The translations under genes were made by a program, and so were the position numbers. From positions 1 to 8,726 of the forward strand of contig CAYVRW010000093.1 of NCBI GenBank assembly GCA_964453575.1: a stretch of 8,726 nt of DNA, read 5' to 3'. Positions within the stretch are counted from its first letter, which is position 1. The number at the start of each line of letters is the position of its first letter. A model generated the notes under the pieces. The model saw nothing but the letters and a program-made list of their open reading frames with translations. It was not told where the DNA came from and ran no database searches. This document shows, piece by piece, positions 1 to 5,632 of this stretch. The stretch comes from JABDBK01 sp964453575. GTDB lineage: Bacteria > Pseudomonadota > Gammaproteobacteria > DSM-16500.

Positions 1-1215
1 GGTGTACCCATTGAAGTACAAATTCGCACGGAAGAAATGCATAAAATGGCAGAATTTGGTATCTCTGCGCATTGGTTATATAAAACTGAAAAAATCATGT
101 TAAGCGAAGCACAGCAACGTGCACAAGAGTGGCTTAAAGGTGTTTTAGAAATGCATAGCAGCTCTAAAAACTCTATCGAATTTATTGAAAACGTCAAAAC
201 CGATTTATTCCCCGATGAAGTCTATGTATTTACTCCTAAAGGAAGCATTTTAGAATTACCCGCAGGTGCAACCCCAGTTGATTTTGCTTATGCTATTCAC
301 TCCGATATTGGTGATACTTGCATTGCGGCAAAAGTCGATAAACGCTTAACTCCTTTAAGTACTCAACTTACCAATGGCCAACAAGTTGAAATTATCACAT
401 CGCCTGGTGCAAGGCCGAACCCCACTTGGCTTAGCTTTGTGGTCACAGGAAAAGCGAGAAGCAACATTAAACATTTCTTAAAACAACAAAAACGTGAAGA
501 ATCCATTGAGCTTGGAAAACGTTTAATTGAAAAAGCACTGCATACGTTTGGTCTTGCACTTAATGAACTTCCAGATGAATGTTTAGATGTCATCGCTAAA
601 GCTGCAAAACTTGAATCCATTAATCATTTTTTTGAAGATGTGGGCATCGGAAATCGAACAGCGTTATTAGCTGCTAAACAAATTGCAAAATTATTCGATG
701 CAACGCATGAAACACATGCTGATGAGTTAACCCATATTCATCACCATCCTCTTGCCATCAAAGGCACTGAAGGCATCGTAGTGACTTTTGCCAAATGTTG
801 CAGGCCCATTCCAGGTGACCCTATTGGCGGTTACATTGAATCAGGCCATGGATTACAAGTTCATGTCGAACATTGCCCGGTGCTTGAAAAATTTCACCAC
901 AACCATGAACGCTATGTTTCCCTCCATTGGGAAAAGAAAATTCAAGGTGATTTTCCTGTCGATTTAACCGTTGATATTTTAAATATTCGCGGCAGCTTAG
1001 CAAGTTTAGCACTTACTGTTTCTGAGGCTGAATCGAATATTATTCACATTAAAGCAGAAGAATATGATGATCATGATTTTTCAGTAAACATGACAGTGAC
1101 TGTTCGTGATAGACAGCATCTTGCCAAGGTTTTGCGTAAAATTCGTAATAATAAAAATGTGTTGCATGTGAAGCGAATTAAGACGCAGGTGAGGCAGGTG
1201 AAAAGGAAAATATAA
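1..1215 (+). CDS. spoT: SpoT, bifunctional (p)ppGpp synthetase/hydrolase, C-terminal part (5' end outside window)
   Basis: SpoT makes and hydrolyses the stringent-response alarmone (p)ppGpp in the cytoplasm. The open frame runs in from base 1, so the HD hydrolase domain and most of the synthetase domain lie upstream; 404 residues are visible. Residues 1-27 are the end of the synthetase domain (VQIRTEEMH, then AHWLYK). A TGS domain follows at about 72-132 (DEVYVFTPKG, ELPAGATPVDFAY, VEIITSPGA), then a helical region, a zinc-finger/RIS-like segment with the conserved KCCRPIPGDPI at about 265-275, and a C-terminal ACT domain from about 320 to 396. The TGS wording (GATPVDFAYAIHSDIG) is that of SpoT rather than RelA. 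The last ~8 residues (QVRQVKRKI) extend beyond the usual SpoT end and overlap the convergent hydrolase gene by 38 bp. Family assignment is certain; SpoT over RelA is very likely. Confidence 0.95.
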   Translation, partial: GVPIEVQIRTEEMHKMAEFGISAHWLYKTEKIMLSEAQQRAQEWLKGVLEMHSSSKNSIEFIENVKTDLFPDEVYVFTPKGSILELPAGATPVDFAYAIHSDIGDTCIAAKVDKRLTPLSTQLTNGQQVEIITSPGARPNPTWLSFVVTGKARSNIKHFLKQQKREESIELGKRLIEKALHTFGLALNELPDECLDVIAKAAKLESINHFFEDVGIGNRTALLAAKQIAKLFDATHETHADELTHIHHHPLAIKGTEGIVVTFAKCCRPIPGDPIGGYIESGHGLQVHVEHCPVLEKFHHNHERYVSLHWEKKIQGDFPVDLTVDILNIRGSLASLALTVSEAESNIIHIKAEEYDDHDFSVNMTVTVRDRQHLAKVLRKIRNNKNVLHVKRIKTQVRQVKRKI

Positions 1216-2074
1216 ACCATTCACAAGCCTCTTTTACACACACATCAAATTGCTCATAAAACCCAGAAAAATGATGGCCTTTGATCATAACGCATTTTTT
1301 AGGCGAGCTAATTTTATCAAACGCTTGAAGCGCAAGATCCGTTAAACAAATACTATCTTGATCAGCGATAATAAATAAGATTGGAACCGTTATGTTGACC
1401 AGCTGATCGATAGGCGCATAGTCACCGGACATTTGCACTGACCTTAATGTCACTTGATTTTGCCATTGCGATAAACTTGTAAAAAAATCATAAGCTTCGG
1501 TTTGTTTCATGACGACTGATTTTGTTGGGTCTGATGTTACCACAGGAGTCATGGCTGGAAGTTTGCCTTCTGCTCTTGCTTTATGATCAGCCGCATATTT
1601 TTTTTGAATAATTTCCCAAAGATCAGGACGAGATTTTTTTAAATAGTCATGATGTCCTTTGAGAAATGGGTTTTGCGCGACGATACAGCACACTCTTTCA
1701 TCCATCGCTGCAGCGGCAATAACATTTCCGCCGCTAAAACTAAAGCCCCATAAACCAATTTTTGCTGTATCCACTTCGGGTCTCGTTTCTAAATAACTTA
1801 TCGCATCCGATAAATCACGCACTTGCAATGCCGGGTTTGCTTCAAAACGCGGTTCGCCTTCGCTTTCTCCAAAATTACGGTTATCGTAAACTAATACACA
1901 CATGCCGGCGTTTACGAACATTTCGGCAAATTTTGCTAAATAATGTTCTTTTAATGCGGTAAAACCGTGGGTCATGATGATGCATGGTGCAGGTGTACTT
2001 TTTGGAATGTAAAACCAACCGCGTAAATGGATATGATCTTGTGTTTTGAAGCTTATATCATTTTGATAAAACAT
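1178..2074 (-). CDS. Alpha/beta hydrolase (serine hydrolase, COG1073-like)
   Basis: A 298-residue cytoplasmic alpha/beta hydrolase without signal peptide; substrate unknown. Visible motifs: oxyanion-hole segment MTHGFTALKEH (34-44), strand/turn VYDNRNFGESEGEP (62-75), nucleophile elbow GLWGFSFSGG with Ser112 (GxSxS, a variant of GxSxG seen in part of this family), acid candidates Asp238/Asp240 in ADQDS, and catalytic His267 or His268 in KGHHFSGFYE. The insert at about 140-220 would form the lid. I chose the ATG at 2074 because an in-frame GTG at 2110 would run into the preceding gene; from 2074 the gap to that gene's stop is 10 nt, so the two are probably co-transcribed. The C-terminus ends SPASPAS, encoded by a 9-bp tandem duplication shared with the antisense end of spoT. 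Esterase, thioesterase or peptidase activity cannot be distinguished. Confidence 0.85.
   Translation of the reverse strand: MFYQNDISFKTQDHIHLRGWFYIPKSTPAPCIIMTHGFTALKEHYLAKFAEMFVNAGMCVLVYDNRNFGESEGEPRFEANPALQVRDLSDAISYLETRPEVDTAKIGLWGFSFSGGNVIAAAAMDERVCCIVAQNPFLKGHHDYLKKSRPDLWEIIQKKYAADHKARAEGKLPAMTPVVTSDPTKSVVMKQTEAYDFFTSLSQWQNQVTLRSVQMSGDYAPIDQLVNITVPILFIIADQDSICLTDLALQAFDKISSPKKCVMIKGHHFSGFYEQFDVCVKEACEWFIFSFSPASPAS
1186..1203. repeat. 9-bp tandem duplication in the overlap of spoT and hydrolase 3' ends
   Basis: CAGGTGAGG is followed directly by CAGGTGAAA. The 9-bp period keeps both antisense reading frames: it gives QVR-QVK in SpoT and SPA-SPA in the hydrolase. It lies in the C-terminal tails of both proteins, outside the conserved domains. 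Confidence 0.7.
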
Positions 2075-2084
2075 ATTCAAACCA

Positions 2085-2276
2085 TTATGACTTATTGCTA
2101 CGAGCAGCACTCAAAAAATGCAGCATTTCAGTAGGATCTACAAAAGTTAAAGTAGTGCATCTTTTAGGAATTGGTTTACCTTTATCAGCAGCACGCATTA
2201 CTTCTCCGACATTGTCAAAAAAGTCTTTAACAGAACCAGTTTTAACTTGTATCAATTTATAATTTGTTTTTTTCAT
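2085..2276 (-). CDS. Truncated COG4190/HVO_A0114-like transcriptional regulator (antitoxin-like remnant)
   Basis: A 63-residue product. The pattern KLIQVKTGSVKDFF, then MRAADKGKPIP, then TLTFVDPTEMLHFLSAAR matches what I know of the N-terminal half of the COG4190/HVO_A0114 family, in which a winged helix-turn-helix normally follows directly (LSPARLxLLRxL...). Here the frame stops eight residues after HFLSA and the DNA goes straight into the hydrolase gene, so the DNA-binding half is absent. Start: ATG at 2276 has AGGA about 6-7 nt upstream; an in-frame GTG at 2303 is less likely. Members of this family often sit beside a small toxin gene (DUF6516/TumE-type, from memory), but none is present here; the MITE begins 38 bp upstream of the start. 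Probably a decayed remnant, though still an intact short frame with a good ribosome-binding site. Confidence 0.6.
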   Translation of the reverse strand: MKKTNYKLIQVKTGSVKDFFDNVGEVMRAADKGKPIPKRCTTLTFVDPTEMLHFLSAARSNKS

Positions 2277-2305
2277 GTAATATCCTATATTCCTAAAATT
2301 CACCG

Positions 2306-2314
2306 CTTTGTTCA
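2306..2314. repeat. Target-site duplication, left copy (CTTTGTTCA)
   Basis: Nine bases CTTTGTTCA directly outside the left terminal inverted repeat, identical to 2540-2548. The identity extends to 11 bp (CTTTGTTCAGG) because the next bases happen to match. Nine bp is the duplication length known for IS903-type insertions. Confidence 0.8.
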
Positions 2315-2351
2315 GGCGTTGTTGCGTAAATCGGCATTTGAGAAGAGAGAA

Positions 2352-2383
2352 CCCCTTAAAAAGGGGGTCGACGCCCTGCGTCG
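2352..2383. repeat. Paired hairpins in left MITE arm
   Basis: First stem CCCCTT/AAGGGG with an AAA loop (2352-2366), second stem CGACGC/GCGTCG with a CCT loop (2369-2383), both perfect. Neither is followed by a T-run, so they do not look like intrinsic terminators. Confidence 0.75.
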
Positions 2384-2401
2384 GGGGGATTTATTTCACG
2401 A

Positions 2402-2410
2402 TGCTATAAT
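2402..2410 (+). promoter_or_regulatory. Possible extended -10 promoter in the MITE centre
   Basis: TGCTATAAT reads as an extended -10 (TGn plus perfect TATAAT) in the AT-rich centre, directed towards the right arm and the orphan gene. No -35 is seen at 16-18 nt upstream, where there is a G-run. A single hexamer match in AT-rich DNA is weak evidence. Confidence 0.25.
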
Positions 2411-2453
2411 ACAAGACATAAAATAAACTTTGCTACCGCTGTAAAAATCCCCC

Positions 2454-2501
2454 CGCCGTGCGAAAAGAAAAAGATGCACGGCGACCCCCTTAAAAAGGGG
2501 G
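2454..2501. repeat. Paired hairpins in right MITE arm
   Basis: Stem CGCCGTGC (2454-2461) with GCACGGCG (2476-2483), 8 bp with a purine-rich 14-nt loop, then CCCCCTT/AAGGGGG with an AAA loop (2485-2501). The order mirrors the left arm, but the GC stem has different bases, so the shape is kept while sequence differs. Confidence 0.75.
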
Positions 2502-2539
2502 CTCTTCACGGCTCAAATACCGATTTATGCAACAAAGAC

Positions 2540-2548
2540 CTTTGTTCA
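2540..2548. repeat. Target-site duplication, right copy (CTTTGTTCA)
   Basis: Exact copy of 2306-2314, directly outside the right terminal inverted repeat. Confidence 0.8.
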
Positions 2549-2581
2549 GGAGTGACAGAATAGTGTCATGTCAGAATACCG

Positions 2582-2610
2582 TTGACCTTCTCCAATTCAA
2601 TTGACATTAT
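2582..2610 (+). promoter_or_regulatory. Candidate sigma70 promoter of the orphan gene
   Basis: TTGACC (2582-2587), a 17-nt spacer and CATTAT (2605-2610) would start transcription near 2617, giving a leader of about 32 nt before the ATG at 2649. A second TTGACA at 2601-2606 has only a poor -10. It lies just outside the MITE, so the gene need not rely on the element for expression. Confidence 0.35.
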
Positions 2611-2648
2611 ACCTGATCAATATCTTTATTCAAAATCAAGGATACCCC

Positions 2649-2897
2649 ATGGGAAATAGCAATTCCAGAGATGCCGCCATACAAGCTCAAGAAGTTTATG
2701 TGAAACAACGTATGAAAGACCCCGATATACAACGCTTATCACAAATTCCTAATTGTTTCTTTCATGATAAAAAACCTAAATATAATAAAAAACAAGTCGA
2801 AGGTTATTTACGACAAGTCTATAATGACACAAGAAAAGCCAATGATTATGTGCTTGATACCGACTTACATAATGCAGGTGTAAAAAGAGGACTCTGA
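2649..2897 (+). CDS. Orphan hypothetical protein, 82 aa, MGNSNS N-terminus
   Basis: I do not recognise this protein. It is small, soluble and probably helical, rich in Lys, Gln and Asn, with no signal peptide or membrane segment. The C-terminal half is basic (HDKKPKYNKKQVEGYLRQVY). The start at 2649 is supported by AAGGA at 2638-2642, 6 nt upstream; an upstream in-frame TTG at 2601 would add 16 residues but lacks a site. From this ATG the product begins MGNSNSRD: Gly2, Ser6 and a basic residue 7, which fits the eukaryotic N-myristoylation consensus MGxxxS(K/R). Its last 52 bp overlap the end of nagA on the other strand. The promoter candidate, ribosome-binding site and intact frame support a real gene; function unknown. 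Confidence 0.6.
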   Translation: MGNSNSRDAAIQAQEVYVKQRMKDPDIQRLSQIPNCFFHDKKPKYNKKQVEGYLRQVYNDTRKANDYVLDTDLHNAGVKRGL

Positions 2898-4021
2898 TAT
2901 ACAACACGCCCGCTGCACATCGTCATAACCACATTAAGATGCTCATCAAGCACCACAAGATCTGCATCTTTATCAATAGCAATACTGCCTTTTTTATCGA
3001 AAACTCCCAATGCTTTTGCTGGATTTTCAGATGCCATGGTAACCGCATCTAAAAGATCACACTGGGTAAACTCCAACATGTTTTTAACCGCTTGCGGCAG
3101 ACGTAACACACTGCCAGCAAGTGTACCATCTGCAAGAGTTGCCGAATTTTCTTTGACTGTCACTTCTTGACCGCCAAGATCATAAACACCATTCATTAAA
3201 CAGGTTGCACGAATGGCATCGGTAATTAATACAATATTATCGCGGCTTTTCATTTTTAAAATAAGTTTAACAATAGCAGGATGCAAATGCACGCCATCGA
3301 CAATCAGTTCTGTCCAAACATCTTCTAAAAGTGCTGCTGTCACCACACCTGGCTCACGCTGATGTATACCACGCATGGCATTAAAAAGATGCGTGACATA
3401 ACCGCAGCCTTGCGAAATAGCCTGCATGGTTTCATCATACGTTGCATCACTATGACCGATAGCTGCGATGATATTATTTTTTTTCAAGTAAGTGATCAGT
3501 TCTCCACTATGTGGAAGCTCGGGAGCTAATGTCACTAATTTAATGGAATTGCCTGAAATTTTTTGCCAATGATGCAGCTTTTCAATATTAGGCAATAGAA
3601 TATGCTCTGCACATTGCGCGCCGGCTTTTTTGGCTGAAATAAATGGGCCTTCTAAGTGCACGCCTAATAAAGTTGCACCCCCTTGCACCATCATATGGTC
3701 ACGAACCGCAAACAAAGCTTTTTCAATATCATGTGCAGGCGCAGTCATGGTTGTTGCTAAAAACGCTGTCGTACCTTCTTTTGCTAATGCTTGACTCATG
3801 GTTGTTAATGCATGCGGTGTGGCATCCATCACATCACAACCATTCATGCCATGCACATGCAAATCAATAAATCCTGGAATAAGATGGTAATTTGCCGGAA
3901 AAATTAGGCTATTTTGCTCAGCTTTCGTTAAAATAATATCGGCAATGATGCCATCTTCAATGACCACGGTCGCACCTTGCAAGATGCCATCCGATGTATA
4001 AACTTGTAGACCAGAAATCAT
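2846..4021 (-). CDS. nagA: N-acetylglucosamine-6-phosphate deacetylase
   Basis: Removes acetate from GlcNAc-6-phosphate to give glucosamine-6-phosphate, for glycolysis or cell-wall synthesis; cytoplasmic amidohydrolase. With the ATG at 4021 the product has 391 residues, the usual size. Visible: metal site HVH at His55/His57 in PGFIDLHVHGMNG, GVHLEGPF with ligand Glu124, GHSDAT with His190, THLFNAM with His211, VDGVHLHP (substrate-binding His), and the catalytic Asp268 in LITDAIRAT. The HxH pair is the Bacillus/Thermotoga type; E. coli NagA has Gln-x-Asn there. The ATG fits the family's N-terminus (MISGLQVYTSDG) and lies 5 nt after the kinase stop; in-frame GTG 4033 and TTG 4042 inside the kinase gene are alternatives, since the site before the ATG is weak. 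The last ~15 residues after GRVVYQ are extra and overlap the orphan gene. Confidence 0.95.
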   Translation of the reverse strand: MISGLQVYTSDGILQGATVVIEDGIIADIILTKAEQNSLIFPANYHLIPGFIDLHVHGMNGCDVMDATPHALTTMSQALAKEGTTAFLATTMTAPAHDIEKALFAVRDHMMVQGGATLLGVHLEGPFISAKKAGAQCAEHILLPNIEKLHHWQKISGNSIKLVTLAPELPHSGELITYLKKNNIIAAIGHSDATYDETMQAISQGCGYVTHLFNAMRGIHQREPGVVTAALLEDVWTELIVDGVHLHPAIVKLILKMKSRDNIVLITDAIRATCLMNGVYDLGGQEVTVKENSATLADGTLAGSVLRLPQAVKNMLEFTQCDLLDAVTMASENPAKALGVFDKKGSIAIDKDADLVVLDEHLNVVMTMCSGRVVYQSPLFTPALCKSVSST

Positions 4022-4026
4022 TTCTT

Positions 4027-4923
4027 TTAACACGGTTCGCAAACCTTTTCTCGTATTAATAACATCGCACCTATGGTTGCATCGGCTTGTCTATGCACTA
4101 ATGATGCACGTAATGTTTCACTTAACCAAGGCTCAATAAATGGTGCAATACCGCCAAATAAACACATAGGAAAAGCAGCGTTATCATCATTACGTATTTT
4201 TTCCAAAGCATGATGAATACGATCAACTGCATGTGCGGCTTTTTTCATTAAACGTACCGCAGCAATTTCTTCTTGTTGACTATGGTTAATAACTAATGGT
4301 GCAAGCCTTGCAAAATCATTCGAGGTGGCACGATTGGCAAAGTGCGTTAGTTTTTCAATATCGTGATTGAAAAAAGCAAACACATCTTCTACTAACGGTG
4401 ATTTTTCACTTCTATGATCTAACCATTCAAATGTCAAGCGTATCGCCTGCAAACCTAACCAGGCACCGCTGCCTTCATCATCATGCGGAAATCCCCAGCC
4501 GCCAACTTTAGAACCTTGGCTTTGATAAATTTGATAACCTACCACGCCTGTACCCACGATAATAATGCCGCCTTCTTCTGCATGGTGTGCGCCTACACAA
4601 GCTGCATGAGCGTCCGAAAATAATTGCAAGGTTTTAAACGAATGAGGCCTATGTAAAAATGCTTGGCATGCTTCTTTAACTTCACAACCAGCAAGACCTA
4701 ACCCTGCATGAAAATGATATTGTTTATCTTCTAGAGAAATGTTATGCGATGATAAAACTTCATCTAACGCAGTATAAATGGATTCCCAAGCACCATCCAC
4801 TGATAAGCGAATATTAGCAGGGCCTGCAACTGCTTGGCCTAGAAGATTGCCGCTACTATCCTCAACCCGCAATTTTGATTTAGTCCCACCGCCATCGACA
4901 CCGATATAAATATCTGTAGCCAC
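4027..4923 (-). CDS. BadF/BadG-family N-acetylglucosamine or glucosamine kinase
   Basis: ATP-dependent sugar kinase of the ASKHA fold, 298 residues. Visible: phosphate-1 motif GVDGGGTKSKL (8-18), substrate region GPANIRLS (34-41), catalytic Asp104 in FSDAHAAC, phosphate-2 motif IIIVGTGVVGYQ (120-131), GWGFPHDDEGSGAWLG (142-157), the hallmark of GspK-like kinases, and adenosine-site LFGGIA (255-260). The wording is closest to glucosamine kinase GspK and bacterial GlcNAc kinases of this family; because nagA follows after 5 nt, GlcNAc is the more likely substrate (product GlcNAc-6-P feeds NagA). Start is GTG at 4923 with AAGGA 8 nt upstream. The usual GDEGSG is DDEGSG here, a small change. MurNAc or anhydroMurNAc kinase is less likely, since no MurQ is nearby. 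Confidence 0.85.
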   Translation of the reverse strand: MATDIYIGVDGGGTKSKLRVEDSSGNLLGQAVAGPANIRLSVDGAWESIYTALDEVLSSHNISLEDKQYHFHAGLGLAGCEVKEACQAFLHRPHSFKTLQLFSDAHAACVGAHHAEEGGIIIVGTGVVGYQIYQSQGSKVGGWGFPHDDEGSGAWLGLQAIRLTFEWLDHRSEKSPLVEDVFAFFNHDIEKLTHFANRATSNDFARLAPLVINHSQQEEIAAVRLMKKAAHAVDRIHHALEKIRNDDNAAFPMCLFGGIAPFIEPWLSETLRASLVHRQADATIGAMLLIREKVCEPC

Positions 4924-4956
4924 GTTTACAATCCTTGTAAAAGATGGGTAAGTCTC

Positions 4957-4962
4957 ATTATA
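4957..4962 (-). promoter_or_regulatory. Candidate -10 box of the kinase-nagA operon
   Basis: On the minus strand this reads TATAAT, with a predicted start near 4950 and a leader of about 27 nt before the kinase GTG. The -35 region, in the stop-codon area of the BioC-like gene, is a poor match, suggesting an activator or read-through from the upstream gene. Confidence 0.4.
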
Positions 4963-4981
4963 TGATAACTAGGCATCATAT
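4960..4981. promoter_or_regulatory. Inverted repeat overlapping the kinase-nagA -10 (possible operator)
   Basis: ATATGAT, 8 nt, ATCATAT: perfect 7-bp arms spanning 22 bp. It overlaps the TATAAT by 3 bases and ends 2 bases before the BioC-like stop codon. The spacing suits a dimeric repressor; it does not match the DasR/NagR site that I know. AT-rich arms could arise by chance. Confidence 0.35.
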
Positions 4982-4982
4982 C

Positions 4983-5621
4983 CTACTGCCGTAATCGTGC
5001 GCGCAGTGCCGAAAGTGGAATTTTGACCACTCCATCGGAATCTGCTAAAAATTCATCTTTTTTTTCCGGACACCAAGCATGGCCATAGACAATTTCATAA
5101 GTAAGAGATAATGGCGGATGATTCACTGCGGTTATTCCCATTTTTTCTAAATCACTTAAAACCTGGGCTTCATGTTGATATTTCATTTCAAAAAGCTCAG
5201 CATCCATCACAGGATCGACCAACCCCGCTTGCAGCAAAGAATCTCCTATATGATGCATATCAATAAAGTTCTGCGTGGGTTGATCCGCAATTTCAGCTAA
5301 AGTTCCCGGACCAAAGCTAGTAAACATCAGCAACCCTTGAGGCCGCAGCAGCCTGCGCCATTCTTTAAATAACGCGTCATCATGCGTTAGCAACGATAAA
5401 TTTGAGATAATAAGATCTACACTATCTGCAGTATCCGCTGTAGCAACAATCTCAGCATCAGGATAACGTGCTTGCAATTTATCAAAAGCAACGGCAAGTA
5501 TGCGTTTAGGTTTTAATGCCACCAGGTCCAAACGAGCTAGGATTTCAGCAAAAACTGCTTGCATGAGCGGATGGCTAAGATTATTGTCTATCATGATTTG
5601 ACCTATATCTATTTCTGCCAT
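4983..5621 (-). CDS. BioC-like methyltransferase homologue lacking the SAM-binding motif
   Basis: The C-terminal two thirds match malonyl-ACP O-methyltransferase BioC, which starts biotin synthesis: DLIISNLSLL (69-78), WRRLLRPQGLLMFTSFGPGTL (88-108), FIDMHHIGDSLLQAGLVDPVMD (119-140), and LTYEIVYGHAW (173-183). The N-terminus through LALKPKRIL also fits. But motif I (normally ILDLGCGTG) is replaced by ILAVAFDKLQ (41-50), and some 30 residues expected between it and motif II are missing, so at 212 residues it is shorter than BioC (about 250-290). Without the glycine loop and the acidic ribose-binding residue, SAM binding is doubtful. Frame intact. The ATG at 5621 has no ribosome-binding site; ATG at 5594 (AGGT about 8 nt upstream) is a plausible alternative giving 203 residues. 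No other bio gene is nearby. It reads into the kinase-nagA pair 59 nt downstream. Confidence 0.7.
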   Translation of the reverse strand: MAEIDIGQIMIDNNLSHPLMQAVFAEILARLDLVALKPKRILAVAFDKLQARYPDAEIVATADTADSVDLIISNLSLLTHDDALFKEWRRLLRPQGLLMFTSFGPGTLAEIADQPTQNFIDMHHIGDSLLQAGLVDPVMDAELFEMKYQHEAQVLSDLEKMGITAVNHPPLSLTYEIVYGHAWCPEKKDEFLADSDGVVKIPLSALRARLRQ

Positions 5622-5627
5622 TATTTT
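5598..5627 (+). promoter_or_regulatory. Candidate comF promoter, predicted leaderless
   Basis: TTGACC (5598-5603), 18-nt spacer, TATTTT (5622-5627). Transcription starting 6 nt downstream would begin at 5633, the A of the comF ATG. No ribosome-binding site is seen before that ATG. The -35 lies inside the first codons of the divergent BioC-like gene. Confidence 0.45.
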
Positions 5628-5632
5628 ACACT

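Larger units (their letters stand above)
2315..2539. mobile_element. 225-bp MITE with IS903/IS5-type terminal inverted repeats
   Basis: The two ends form 28-bp terminal inverted repeats (2315-2342 and 2512-2539) matching at 24 of 28 positions, with the shared core TTGTTGCRTAAATCGG. The outer part resembles the IS903-group (IS5 family) consensus GGCTTTGTTGAATAAATC, quoted from memory. Perfect 9-bp direct repeats flank it. Inside there is no credible open frame and no transposase; instead both arms carry GC-rich hairpins and a 10-bp inner inverted repeat (GGGGGGATTT at 2383-2392 against its complement at 2445-2454), leaving a 52-base AT-rich centre. It fills the space between the truncated regulator (-) and the orphan gene (+). 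It needs an IS903-like transposase in trans. The terminal bases are uncertain by one position because of the extended direct repeat. Confidence 0.85.

Noticed and set aside
2075..2110. Start of the hydrolase at GTG 2110, overlapping the upstream remnant
   Set aside because: The added residues have no family similarity and ATG 2074 starts just before the hydrolase fold; the overlap is therefore unnecessary.
2315..2539. CRISPR or REP/BIME array as explanation for the repeats
   Set aside because: There is one pair of inverted ends with a target duplication, no regularly spaced direct repeats and no spacers.
2553..2568. TGACA-6-TGTCA inverted repeat between the MITE and the orphan gene as an operator
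   Set aside because: Arms of only 5 bp; too short to separate from chance.
4022..4042. Longer nagA starting at TTG 4042 or GTG 4033
   Set aside because: Both lie inside the kinase gene; the ATG at 4021 gives the normal NagA N-terminus, although its ribosome-binding site is weak, so the GTG cannot be wholly excluded.
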